Shown here one piece after another: positions 47,494 through 56,421 of a DNA stretch of 64,000 nt (positions are counted from its first letter, which is position 1; each line of letters begins with the position of its first letter). Origin of the DNA: Mycobacterium sp. (GTDB lineage Bacteria; Actinomycetota; Actinomycetes; Mycobacteriales; Mycobacteriaceae); the NCBI GenBank assembly GCA_016197405.1, contig JACPVR010000011.1, forward strand, positions 124,001 to 188,000. The letters are read 5' to 3'. The translations under genes were made by a program, and so were the position numbers. The notes under the pieces are model-generated. The model saw nothing but the letters and a program-made list of their open reading frames with translations. It ran no database searches and was not told the DNA's origin.

Positions 47494-48165
47494 ATGACGG
47501 CGGCACTGGCGCTGAACGAACGGCAGGTCGACCGTGCTGAGCAGCTACGACAGCTCCGGCGGCAGATGGCGTCGGTGTCCTCGAAGGTCGGTGCTTCGCG
47601 CCGCGGTCCGGATCCGGCCGAGAGCCCGATATCGGCCGAGCAGAGTTTGCTGCCGGTGCCCGAATCGTTGGCTGATCTGCTGCCGTCCGGGTTGCCGAAG
47701 GGGTCGGTTGCGGTGCTGACGGGAGCCCGGTCGCTGTCGTTGCGAATGGCCGCGACGGTGACGGCGGCCGGTGGGCATGTGGCCATCGTGGGTCAGCCCG
47801 ACATCGGTCTGCTGGCCGCGGCGGAGATGGGAGCGGACCTGGACCGGCTGGCCGTGGTGCCCGATCCGGGAACCGATCCGGTCGAGGTGGCCGCGGTCCT
47901 GATGGACGGGATGGATCTGGTGGTGCTCGGGTTGCGTGGACGGGTGGTGCCGCCGAGCCGGGCCCGCGCGGTCACTGCGCGGGCCCGGCAACGGGGGTGC
48001 ACCCTGCTCATAGCCGACGGCGACTGGCCGGGTGCGGAGGTCCGGCTAGATGCCCGGGTGTGCGGTTATGAACTCTCCGGTGGTGAGCTGCCCGGGTTCG
48101 GCCGGATCAGCCGGGTTCGGCTGACGACGCGGGCCCGGGGCAGATCGCGGATCCGGGTGGGCTAG
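47494..48165 (+). CDS. imuA': ImuA', mutasome accessory protein
   Basis: 223 residues from the ATG reading [12 protein letters not shown] with GGAGG 7 nt before it; an upstream in-frame start would read through the SOS box. RecA-like core: [42 protein letters not shown] and [20 protein letters not shown]. The Walker A is degenerate. It works with ImuB and DnaE2 in damage-induced mutagenic repair. Adjacent to imuB with no gap. Confidence 0.9.
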   Translation: MTAALALNERQVDRAEQLRQLRRQMASVSSKVGASRRGPDPAESPISAEQSLLPVPESLADLLPSGLPKGSVAVLTGARSLSLRMAATVTAAGGHVAIVGQPDIGLLAAAEMGADLDRLAVVPDPGTDPVEVAAVLMDGMDLVVLGLRGRVVPPSRARAVTARARQRGCTLLIADGDWPGAEVRLDARVCGYELSGGELPGFGRISRVRLTTRARGRSRIRVG

Positions 48166-49728
48166 ATGGCCGAGACGTCCGGGCGGGTGCTGGCGATCTG
48201 GTGTATGGACTGGCCGGCGGTGGCCGCGGCGGCCTCGGCGGGGTTGCCCGCGACGGCTCCGGTGGCGGTCACGCTGGCCAACCGGGTGGTGGCCTGCTCG
48301 GCGGCGGCCCGCGCGGCCGGCGTCCGGCGCGGCCTGCGCAGGCGGGAGTCGCAGGCTCGCTGCCCTCGGTTGCATGTCGCCACCGCCGATCCGGCAAGGG
48401 ATGCAAGGCTTTTCGAAGCGGTGACGGTCGCGGTAGACGACCTGGTGCCGCGTGCCGAGGTGCTGCGTCCCGGGCTGCTGGTGTTGTCGGTCCGGGGTGC
48501 TGCGCGATACTTCGGATCCGAACAAGCCGCGGCCGAGCGTCTGGTCGACGCGGTGGGTGCGGCGGGCGCCGAATGTCAGATCGGGGTTGCCGACCAGTTG
48601 TCGACCGCTGTCTTCGCCGCGCGGGTGGGGCGGGTCGTCGAGCCGGGTGGGGATGCGGAGTTCTTGTCCGCATTGTCGATCCGCGAGTTGGCGGCCGAGC
48701 CGAGCCTGTCCACCGTCGGACGCGATGATGTGGTGGACCTGTTGTGGCGCTTGGGAATCCGGACCATCGGTCAGCTCGCGGCACTGGACCGCAGTGATGT
48801 GGTCTCCCGGTTCGGGGCCGATGCCGTGGTGGCGCACCGGATCGCCTGCGGCGAATCCATGCGGGGTCCCTCGGGCCGTGAACCGGAGCAGGAGCTGGAT
48901 GCGGTCATGGACTGTGACCCGCCGATCGACCGGATCGACGCCGCGGCGTTCGCCGGCCGGTCACTGGCCGCCGATCTGCACCGCAGCCTGGAGCTGGCCG
49001 GTGTCGGGTGCACCCGGCTGGCCATCCACGCCGTCACCGAAGACGGTGCCGAACTCAGCCGGGTGTGGCGGTGCGCCGAACCGCTCACCGAGGATGCCAC
49101 CGCCGACCGGATCCGTTGGCAGCTGGACGGTTGGCTGAACCGGAGGAATCCGCAGGATCGCCCGACCGGTCCGATCACCGTGCTGAGGCTGCAGCCGGTG
49201 GAGGTCATCTCGGCGGCGGCATTGCAGCTCCCACTGTGGGGTGGAGCCGGCGACGAGGACAGGATGCGGGCGCGGCGGGCGCTGATCCGGGTGCAGGGCC
49301 TGCTGGGGCCGGACGCGGTACAGGTGCCGGTGCTCAGCGGTGGCCGGGGGCCTGCCGAACGCATCACCTTCACCGCACTGGGCGACGAAGCGGTTCCGCG
49401 TGCCGACCCCGGTCCGCCCTGGCCCGGTCAGCTGCCCGAGCCCGCGCCGACGGTGCTTCTCGACGAACCGGTGGAACTTCTTGACGCCCAGGATGATCCG
49501 GTCCGGGTGACGGCGCGGGGATTGTTCTCCGCGCAGCCGGCCCGGTTGGCGGGCTCGTACCAGGGCGCACTGCGCTGGTGGGCCGGACCGTGGCCCGTCG
49601 ACGAACGCTGGTGGGATCCCAACACCACGCCGGGCCGCACTGCCCGGGCGCAGGTGCTGCTGGAGAACACCGCCCTGCTGCTGTGTTTCCGGCAGCGGCG
49701 ATGGTATGTGGAGGGGGTCTATGAATAG
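48166..49728 (+). CDS. imuB: ImuB, catalytically inactive Y-family polymerase-like mutasome hub
   Basis: 520 residues, starting directly after imuA'. The Y-family fold is visible (WCMDWPAVAAAASAGLP, RRGLRRRESQARCP, GVADQLSTAVFAARVGR, LLWRLGIRTIGQLAALDRSDV), without the full set of catalytic acids. The beta-clamp-binding motif is QLPLWG near residue 355. It bridges the sliding clamp, ImuA' and DnaE2. Its 3' end overlaps the convergent iunH gene by 10 bp. Confidence 0.93.
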   Translation: MAETSGRVLAIWCMDWPAVAAAASAGLPATAPVAVTLANRVVACSAAARAAGVRRGLRRRESQARCPRLHVATADPARDARLFEAVTVAVDDLVPRAEVLRPGLLVLSVRGAARYFGSEQAAAERLVDAVGAAGAECQIGVADQLSTAVFAARVGRVVEPGGDAEFLSALSIRELAAEPSLSTVGRDDVVDLLWRLGIRTIGQLAALDRSDVVSRFGADAVVAHRIACGESMRGPSGREPEQELDAVMDCDPPIDRIDAAAFAGRSLAADLHRSLELAGVGCTRLAIHAVTEDGAELSRVWRCAEPLTEDATADRIRWQLDGWLNRRNPQDRPTGPITVLRLQPVEVISAAALQLPLWGGAGDEDRMRARRALIRVQGLLGPDAVQVPVLSGGRGPAERITFTALGDEAVPRADPGPPWPGQLPEPAPTVLLDEPVELLDAQDDPVRVTARGLFSAQPARLAGSYQGALRWWAGPWPVDERWWDPNTTPGRTARAQVLLENTALLLCFRQRRWYVEGVYE

Positions 49729-50792
49729 CTGAGACGCTGCGCGAACGGGCCGACCCGGCCGATGAACCGTTCGAAGAAGGCGGCCGGATCCACGGTGGTA
49801 CCCACCAGCACATTGGGTGGGCGCCCCCAGTGTCCGGCCCAGTCCACCACTGTCATCGCCCGGGTCAGGGTGCCGGTCAGTTCTACGTCCACGGCTGCGG
49901 GACGGGTGGCGACCAGCTGTGGGTCCAGGGCGACCGCGGCGGCCAGTGGGTCGTGCAGGTGTGCCAGATACCCCTCGCCCTGGTCGTAGTGGAACTCGAA
50001 ATAGAACCGCATGGCATCTTCGAGAACCTGGATCAGTGGGTTGTCGGCCGCCGAGCGGGTGCCGCGAGGGTCGAGCACGCTCATGGTGGCGGTCGTCGAA
50101 TTCGCCGCGGCGGCAAGCCGGGCCAGGATCGCCGGTGTCATCGCGATGTTCTCGGTGAGGTTCAGGCCCAGCACGATCGGCAGGTGGCTCGGCTGGTTCA
50201 GGCCCCACGCCGCACCCCAGGCCCGGAACACCTCGGCGGCGGCCTCGGGGTCGACGCTGATATTCCACTCGGCCACCGGGGTGGTGTTGCCGCGGTAGTC
50301 GAAAGCCCCACCCATGATCACCAGCCGGCGCAGCAACCGGGGCAGTGTGGGTTCGGCGCGCAGCGCCAGTGCGAGATTGGTCAACGGTCCGGTGACCAGG
50401 CCGATCAGCTCGCCGGGATGGTTGCGTGCCGCGGTGATCCACGCCTGGGCGGCATGCTCGCCGCTGAGCTCACGGTCGGTCGGCGGAAGCACCGCATAAC
50501 CGAGTCCGCCCGGCCCGTGGGTGTCCTCGGCGGTTCGCAGGGCGCAAGCCAGCGGAGCGTCGGCACCCCGGAAGACCGGGATACCGTGTACCCCGCACAG
50601 CTCGAGCAGTCCGAGGTTGTTGACGCACACCGCGTCGACCGGCACGTTCCCGGCCGTCGAGGCGATACCCACCAGATCGGCGTCGCTGCTGGCGAACAGA
50701 TAGGCCAGCGCCATCGCATCGTCCACCCCGGTGTCGACATCGGCGAAGACCGGCAGTGGAGTGTCGCCGGATGTCCCTGCCGCCGTGGTCAT
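49719..50792 (-). CDS. iunH: Nucleoside hydrolase (IunH type)
   Basis: 357 residues. The Ca2+/ribose site DVDTGVDDAM (18-27) is the family signature; LTGPLTN-like (LVTGPLTNLALAL), MGGAFDYRGNTTPVAEWN and HDPLAAAVALDP complete the active site. It releases bases from nucleosides for purine/pyrimidine salvage. It corresponds to Rv3393 by order. Longer than the typical ~310 residues, with a modest C-terminal extension. Confidence 0.9.
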   Translation of the reverse strand: MTTAAGTSGDTPLPVFADVDTGVDDAMALAYLFASSDADLVGIASTAGNVPVDAVCVNNLGLLELCGVHGIPVFRGADAPLACALRTAEDTHGPGGLGYAVLPPTDRELSGEHAAQAWITAARNHPGELIGLVTGPLTNLALALRAEPTLPRLLRRLVIMGGAFDYRGNTTPVAEWNISVDPEAAAEVFRAWGAAWGLNQPSHLPIVLGLNLTENIAMTPAILARLAAAANSTTATMSVLDPRGTRSAADNPLIQVLEDAMRFYFEFHYDQGEGYLAHLHDPLAAAVALDPQLVATRPAAVDVELTGTLTRAMTVVDWAGHWGRPPNVLVGTTVDPAAFFERFIGRVGPFAQRLSYS

Positions 50793-50810
50793 TCCGCAGA
50801 GACTACCGGC

Positions 50811-52814
50811 TCACCAGTGCACTCCGGGGACCAGCCGCGCCGCCTGCTTCACCGGACGCGGTACCCGCAGCGAGCTGCGGCGCCGCCGAGTCGGGGTGTG
50901 CCGATCGGCCGTGGGCACCGGCTCCGGCCGGTCACCGCGGGCGGCGGCCGAGTCCGGATAGCCCAGATACAGCTGGTGCAGTACCCGCCGGGACAGTTTG
51001 GGGGTGAAGTAGTGCCCGATATCGGACAGCGTGCCCAGCGGGGTGTCGATGCGCACCGGCTTGTCCACCAGCCCGCGCACCACCATGGCCGCGGCATGTT
51101 CGGCCGTTATCGCCGGGATCGGGTTGAGCCGCTTGGACGGCGCGATCATCGGCGTGGCCACCAACGGCATGTGGATCGTGGTGAAGGTGATGTTGTCCGA
51201 GAGCGTCTCGGTCGAGACGACCTCGGCGAACGCGTCGAGTGCGGCCTTGCTCGGCAGATAGGCCGAATAACGCGGGGAGCTGGCCTGCACCCCGGCGCTG
51301 GAAACGTTGACCACGTGACCGAAGCGGCGTTCGCGCCAGTGCGGTAGCAGCGCCAGCACCATTCGGACCGAACCGAAATAGTTGACCGCCATCACCCGCT
51401 CGTAATCGTGCAACCGGTCGGTGGAGGCTTCCACCGACCGGCGGATCGACCGGCCGGCGTTGTTGACCAGATAGTCCACATGCCCGAACCGGCCGAGGAT
51501 GTCGCCGATCGTGGCCTCCACCGATGCCGAATCGGTGACATCACAGGTGAACGCATGGGCATCGCCACCGGTGGTCCGGATCTCATCGACCAGCTCGTCG
51601 AGCGCGGTGGCGTTGCGTGCCAGCGCGAAAACCGTTGCGCCGCGGGCGGCCACCGCGATTGCCGATGCGCGGCCGATACCGCTGGAAGACCCGGTGATGA
51701 CGACGTGTCGGCCTTTGAGCGGATGTTCGGCATCGATGCGCCGAACCCGGTCCGGATCCAGGTGATCGGCCCAGTACCGCCACAGCACCGGCGCGTAGGA
51801 GGCGAACTCGGGGACCGTGATCCCGGTCCCGCGTAACGCATCGCTGGTGTTGTCGGTGGTGAACGTCGGCGCCAGGTCGACGACATCGAGGATCTCGGCG
51901 GGTATGCCGAGTTGGGTGACCGCGATATCGCGCACCACCTTGGCGCGTCCGCTCGCGGCCAGGAACGGCGCCGCCACAGCCCTCGGTAGTGCGGCCCGGA
52001 TCGGCGGCAGGCCGGCCGCCGGTGCGATGGCACGGTAGATACCGCGCAGGCCGATGTTCTTCGGCGCGGTCAGATGGAAGGTCTGTCCGTCGCGATCGTC
52101 GCGGTGCATCAACGCCACCAGCGCATCGGCCACATAGTCGACCGGGACGATATTGGTGCGGCCGGTGTCGGGCAACGCCATCGGGGTGATGCCGGGCAGC
52201 CGGGCGAGTTTGGCCAGCAGACCGAAGAAGTAGTACGGCCCGTCGATCTTGTCCATTTCGCCGGTACGCGAATCGCCCACCACGACCGCGGGCCGGTAGA
52301 CCCGGAAGCGCAGGCCGGTGGTCGCCCGTACCAGTTGTTCGGCCTCGAACTTGGTCTGGTGATACGGCGTGGGCAGCTCCTGGGCGACATCGAAATCGTT
52401 CTCGGTGTATTCGCCGTCGAAGGTGCCTGCGACGGCGATCGACGAAACATGGTGCAGTGTCGCGCCGAGGGCCAGCGCGAGTTCGATCACCGCCCGGGTG
52501 CCCTCGACATTGGCGGCCCGCTGAGCCGCCTCGCCGACCGTGATGTCGTAGATGGCGGCGCAGTGCACGATGTGGTCGATACCGTGCGTACGCAGATCGG
52601 CCCGGGTCTGTTCGGACAACCCCAGGTCGGGGCGGGTCAGGTCGCCGACGAGCGGAACCGCCCGCTCGCCCCAGCGCGCGGCGAGCCGCTCGAATCGGGC
52701 CAGCGAGTCGCGCCGGACCAGAACCCAGACCCGGGCGTCCGGCGCGGTGGCCAGCAGCCGGGTTATGACGCGGCTACCGATGAGACCGGTACCGCCGGTA
52801 ACGACATAGTTCAT
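50811..52814 (-). CDS. acrA1: Two-domain fatty acyl-CoA reductase (AcrA1 type)
   Basis: 667 residues from the ATG reading MNYVVTGGTGLIGSR, as in Rv3391; in-frame starts further upstream lack support. The N-terminal extended SDR half (GGTGLIG 7-13; YHQTKFEAEQ) resembles the NAD-binding-4 acyl reductase domain. The C-terminal classical SDR half has SSSGIGRA, NNAGRSIRRSV and Ser-Tyr-Lys (NVSSAG, YSAYLPSK). It reduces long-chain acyl-CoA to aldehyde or alcohol, probably for wax or envelope lipid. Confidence 0.9.
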   Translation of the reverse strand: MNYVVTGGTGLIGSRVITRLLATAPDARVWVLVRRDSLARFERLAARWGERAVPLVGDLTRPDLGLSEQTRADLRTHGIDHIVHCAAIYDITVGEAAQRAANVEGTRAVIELALALGATLHHVSSIAVAGTFDGEYTENDFDVAQELPTPYHQTKFEAEQLVRATTGLRFRVYRPAVVVGDSRTGEMDKIDGPYYFFGLLAKLARLPGITPMALPDTGRTNIVPVDYVADALVALMHRDDRDGQTFHLTAPKNIGLRGIYRAIAPAAGLPPIRAALPRAVAAPFLAASGRAKVVRDIAVTQLGIPAEILDVVDLAPTFTTDNTSDALRGTGITVPEFASYAPVLWRYWADHLDPDRVRRIDAEHPLKGRHVVITGSSSGIGRASAIAVAARGATVFALARNATALDELVDEIRTTGGDAHAFTCDVTDSASVEATIGDILGRFGHVDYLVNNAGRSIRRSVEASTDRLHDYERVMAVNYFGSVRMVLALLPHWRERRFGHVVNVSSAGVQASSPRYSAYLPSKAALDAFAEVVSTETLSDNITFTTIHMPLVATPMIAPSKRLNPIPAITAEHAAAMVVRGLVDKPVRIDTPLGTLSDIGHYFTPKLSRRVLHQLYLGYPDSAAARGDRPEPVPTADRHTPTRRRRSSLRVPRPVKQAARLVPGVHW

Positions 52815-52875
52815 GCGGGTCATCGTGGACCGCCCCGCAGTCGGTGTCAACCAACCTTGACGCCGTCGGTGTCCA

Positions 52876-53583
52876 TCATCCGGACTGCTCGAGGCCGTCC
52901 CAACTCAGCAGCGTCCAGCCGGTCACCGGATTGCCCCGGATCACCACCTGGCCGGTGTTGGGCAGCGGATGGCCGGCCAGCAAATTATCGTCGGGGTTGC
53001 GGACGTTCATCATCGTCCAGACCATGATCGCTGCGGAGTGCGAGAACGCCACCGGGTTGCGGTCCCCGCTGTCGTAGATCTTCTGCACCGCCGCGGTGAA
53101 CTGGTCGTTGAACTCTTTCCCGCTGATCGACTCGGGGATCCGGGCTTCCCGGTCACCCTGCAACCAGGCCATCGGTGCCAGGAAGTACGTCGAGACGGCA
53201 TCGGCTTCCGGGGTGCCCTCGAACTGGCCCGCATCGATCTCCCGAAGACCGGGCAGGATTTCGACCTGCTCGTCCAGGTCTTCGGCCAGTGGCGCCGCCG
53301 TCTGCTGGGTGCGTACCATCGACGACGCGAAGATTCCGTCGAAATCCTTGCCGCGCAGCTTATCTGCGACCCGCTGCGCCTGCTGGCGGCCTTCGGCGGT
53401 GATCGGTGGTCCCGGTACCGAACTGTCGATCAGCCCGGAGGCGTTGCCCTCGGACTGGGCGTGGCGGACGAAGGTCAACGTGATCGACGGAGGCGGTGGG
53501 GGACCCGATCCGCAGGCCGCGACGACGGTCGTGGCGACCAGAGCGACCACGGCCTTGCCCAGTGCCCGGCGGTCCATCGCCAT
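52876..53583 (-). CDS. lpqD: LpqD-like lipoprotein, histidine phosphatase family
   Basis: 235 residues. Signal peptide with lipobox VVAAC at about residues 20-24. The phosphohistidine motif is FVRHAQSEGN, and the second conserved His is in FSHSAAI; EIDAGQFEG supplies the acid. The length and neighbours match Rv3390. It is a surface-anchored phosphatase or mutase-like enzyme with unknown substrate. The start shares one base with the tesB stop, so the two are cotranscribed. Confidence 0.88.
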   Translation of the reverse strand: MAMDRRALGKAVVALVATTVVAACGSGPPPPPSITLTFVRHAQSEGNASGLIDSSVPGPPITAEGRQQAQRVADKLRGKDFDGIFASSMVRTQQTAAPLAEDLDEQVEILPGLREIDAGQFEGTPEADAVSTYFLAPMAWLQGDREARIPESISGKEFNDQFTAAVQKIYDSGDRNPVAFSHSAAIMVWTMMNVRNPDDNLLAGHPLPNTGQVVIRGNPVTGWTLLSWDGLEQSG

Positions 53584-54461
53584 CAGCGCCGCCTTCCCAG
53601 AAATCCTTCCTGGGCAACGGTACAGACAAGCGTGCCGTCACGGTTGTAGATTGCCGCGGTTGCCAGGCCCCGGCCGCCGACCGCACTGCCCGCGCGCTGA
53701 TCGAACAGCAACCAATCGGAGAAATCCACCGGCCGGTGGAACCACATGGTGTGGTCCAGCGACGCCATCACCTCCAGGGACTGCCACGTCTTGCCGATAC
53801 CGACCTGAACCGGATCCAGGATGGTCCAGTCACTGACATAGGCCAGCAGGCAATCGGCCAGCAGCGGGTCGGTCAGCAGCTGGTCGGGCACGTCGCCGGC
53901 GACGCGCATCCACAACCGGCACACCGCGTCGGTGGGTGGTGCGCTGTCGACCGCGACGCGTGGTGGCACATCGATGTAGCGCATCTCGAAGATGTGCAAC
54001 CGCACCAGTTCGCCGTAACCCTCGTCGACATAGGGCGCCAGTTGTTCCTCGACGGCAGGCAGTGCCTCCGGAGGCGTGACCGCGGGCATCGGCTGCTGGT
54101 AGGTGTCACCGTCGACGTCTTCGATGAACGACACCAGCGCCTCCATCAGGACCGCGCCGCCGCTGGTCTCCTGGCTGGCCGACACCCGGCGGGTGGAGAA
54201 GGTGCGGCCCTCCCGCAGGGTCGTCACCTGGTAGTGCAGTGGTGCCGCCGGATTTCCCGGCCGCAGGAATGTCACGTGCACACTGTGCAGCCGGCGGCCC
54301 GGCACCGTGCGGGCCGCGGCCATCATCGCCTGCGCGACGACCTGCCCGCCGAACACCCGCTCCCGCTCGATGTCGTCGGCGGGCTGGGCACCGACGAACT
54401 TCCCGCCGCCGGCATCGCCGACGTCGAGCAGCTGAAGAACCGAACTGAGGCTGGGGCGCAT
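53583..54461 (-). CDS. tesB: Acyl-CoA thioesterase II (TesB family)
   Basis: 292 residues with two hotdog repeats: FGGQVVAQAMMAAARTVP, LHSVHVTFLRPGNPAAPLHY, and in the second half DHTMWFHRPVDFSDWLLFDQ with GGRGLATAAIYNRDG. Asp, Thr/Ser and Gln of the active site fall in the second hotdog. It hydrolyses medium/long-chain acyl-CoA. Divergent from htdY, with which it shares an 88-bp promoter gap. Confidence 0.9.
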   Translation of the reverse strand: MRPSLSSVLQLLDVGDAGGGKFVGAQPADDIERERVFGGQVVAQAMMAAARTVPGRRLHSVHVTFLRPGNPAAPLHYQVTTLREGRTFSTRRVSASQETSGGAVLMEALVSFIEDVDGDTYQQPMPAVTPPEALPAVEEQLAPYVDEGYGELVRLHIFEMRYIDVPPRVAVDSAPPTDAVCRLWMRVAGDVPDQLLTDPLLADCLLAYVSDWTILDPVQVGIGKTWQSLEVMASLDHTMWFHRPVDFSDWLLFDQRAGSAVGGRGLATAAIYNRDGTLVCTVAQEGFLGRRR

Positions 54462-54549
54462 ACCCCATTTCAGCCATAGGCGTTGTGGGTGTATGCAACC
54501 GGGTATCTAGATTCGAGGTCAGACGTCAACGCAGAACAAGGGAGCGCCC

Positions 54550-55416
54550 GTGCCGATCGATCCGAATGCCGTGGGAGCCACGGCCGACGACTATTCGTTC
54601 AGCTGGACCGACCGCGACACCATGCTGTACGCGCTCGGCGTCGGGTGCGGTACCGCCGATCTGGCTTTCACCACCGAGAACAGCCATGACATCCCGCAGC
54701 AGGTACTACCCACCTACGCCGTCATCGCGTGTATCGGCTTCCCTGCCATGGGAAAGGTCGGCGACTTCAACTTCGGCATGCTGCTGCACGGGTCGCAGCA
54801 GATCAGGCTCTTCGCGCCGCTTCCGCCCGCCGGAAAACTGACGGTGGCCTCCGACGTCCTCGACGTCCAGGACAAGGGTGAGGGCAAGAACGCCATCATC
54901 GTGGTTCGCGCGCGCGGCACCGATCCGGCGACCGACCAGCTCGTGGTCGAGACGCAGAGCACCTTCGTGATCCGGGGTGCGGGTGGTTTCGGCGGTACTC
55001 AGGGTGAGCGTCCGGTGGCCCCGCAGATCCCGGACCGTGAACCCGATTCGCGCACGGTGATGCCCACCCGGGAAGACCAGCCGCTGATCTACCGGCTCTC
55101 CGGCGATCGCAACCCGCTGCACAGCGACCCGTGGTTCGCCCAGACCCTGGCCGGCTTCCCGAAGCCGATCATGCACGGGTTGTGCACCTACGGTTTCGCG
55201 GGCCGCGCGCTGGTCGCAGACCTCGGCGGGGGCGACGCGTCGAAAGTCACCGCGATCGGTGCCCGGTTCACCTCGCCGGTGTTTCCCGGTGAGACCCTGA
55301 CGACCTCGATCTGGCGCACCGAGCCCGGTCAGGCGGTTTTCCTGACCGAGGCCAGCGCACCCGACGGTTCCGGTTCGCGGCCGGTCCTGCAGGACGGCAC
55401 CGCCGAATACCAGTAG
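54550..55416 (+). CDS. htdY: (R)-specific enoyl-CoA hydratase 2 / 3-hydroxyacyl dehydratase HtdY
   Basis: 288 residues, GTG start with GGGAG upstream. A double hotdog protein whose C-terminal MaoC half carries the hydratase-2 motif YRLSGDRNPLHSDPWFA with catalytic Asp and His, then PIMHGLCTYGFAGRA. The N-terminal half matches the non-catalytic repeat. It corresponds to Rv3389c. Role in beta-oxidation or elongation of long or methyl-branched acyl chains. Confidence 0.92.
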   Translation: MPIDPNAVGATADDYSFSWTDRDTMLYALGVGCGTADLAFTTENSHDIPQQVLPTYAVIACIGFPAMGKVGDFNFGMLLHGSQQIRLFAPLPPAGKLTVASDVLDVQDKGEGKNAIIVVRARGTDPATDQLVVETQSTFVIRGAGGFGGTQGERPVAPQIPDREPDSRTVMPTREDQPLIYRLSGDRNPLHSDPWFAQTLAGFPKPIMHGLCTYGFAGRALVADLGGGDASKVTAIGARFTSPVFPGETLTTSIWRTEPGQAVFLTEASAPDGSGSRPVLQDGTAEYQ

Positions 55417-55533
55417 CCGCAGACCCGGCGCGGCCGCCAATTTGGGCGAAGTGACGATGCTCGGGGGGCAGCGTTGACAGGATTCACCAGTGAACCTGAA
55501 GAATCGCTGTGCGAGATCGGTGGTGATGTACCG

Positions 55534-56421
55534 ATGAAGCTGATCGTCGGATATCTGGCGACCCCGGGCGGAGCAGACGCGCTGGCCCTCGGCGTCCGGC
55601 TCGCCCGCACGCTGGGCGCCGAGCTCGAGATATGCCTGGTGCTGCCGCCCGCCGCGCTACCCGCACTGGGCGGTGCGACCGCGAACTACGAGGAGCTCAT
55701 CGCCGAGCAGGGTGACAAATGGCTGGCCGAAGCCCTCGAGCAGGTGCCGTCCGACGTGGTGGCCCGCACCCACCGGATCTTCGACGAATGGTATGCCGAC
55801 GGGCTGATCGGTGAGGCGGCGCGACTCGGTGCCGACGCTCTCGTGGTCGGCGGATCCGGTGGCGGTATCGCAGGCCGGTATTCGCTGGGTACCGTCGTCA
55901 ACGAACTGCTGCATTCCTCGCCGCTGCCGGTGGTGGTGGCACCGCGCGGTGTGCGCGACTCGAAGGTGCAGCGGGTCCGCGAGGTTACGTGCGCGCTCGG
56001 TGAACGTCAGGGGGCGGACCTGCTGCTGGCGACGGCCGTGCGGGCCGCCGCGGCCGCAGGAACGCCTTTGCGATTGGTATCCCTGGTCGCCCTCGACCCG
56101 GTGTTCGGTTCGTTGCGCGGCGACCGTGACGCCATGCGTGAACGCGCCTTGGAGCATGCCCGCCAGACCCTGGAAGCTGCCAAAAACGAACTACCCGAAG
56201 GGTTTCCCGTGTCAGCCACCATCGTCGACGGTGACTCCGTGGAGGATGCGGTGAAGAAGCTGGACTGGCACGACGGCGATATCATCCTGGTCGGCTCGAG
56301 CCGCTTGTCGGCGCCGCGCCGGCTCTTCCTCGGTTCCACCGCCGCCAAGATGCTGCGCGTCCTCGATGTGCCGATGGTGATCGTGCCGCGCGACCAGCTG
56401 TCCGACGAGGACCTGCCGTGA
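55534..56421 (+). CDS. Tandem universal stress protein
   Basis: 295 residues from the ATG reading MKLIVGYLATPGGAD; an in-frame start 60 nt upstream is less likely. Two USP domains: the first ends VVGGSGGGIAGRYSLGTVVN and the second VGSSRLSAPRRLFLGSTAAK, the latter near the ATP-type G-x2-G-x9-G(S/T) pattern. Its 3' end overlaps the permease start by 4 bp, which suggests the USP tunes or protects that transporter. Confidence 0.85.
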   Translation: MKLIVGYLATPGGADALALGVRLARTLGAELEICLVLPPAALPALGGATANYEELIAEQGDKWLAEALEQVPSDVVARTHRIFDEWYADGLIGEAARLGADALVVGGSGGGIAGRYSLGTVVNELLHSSPLPVVVAPRGVRDSKVQRVREVTCALGERQGADLLLATAVRAAAAAGTPLRLVSLVALDPVFGSLRGDRDAMRERALEHARQTLEAAKNELPEGFPVSATIVDGDSVEDAVKKLDWHDGDIILVGSSRLSAPRRLFLGSTAAKMLRVLDVPMVIVPRDQLSDEDLP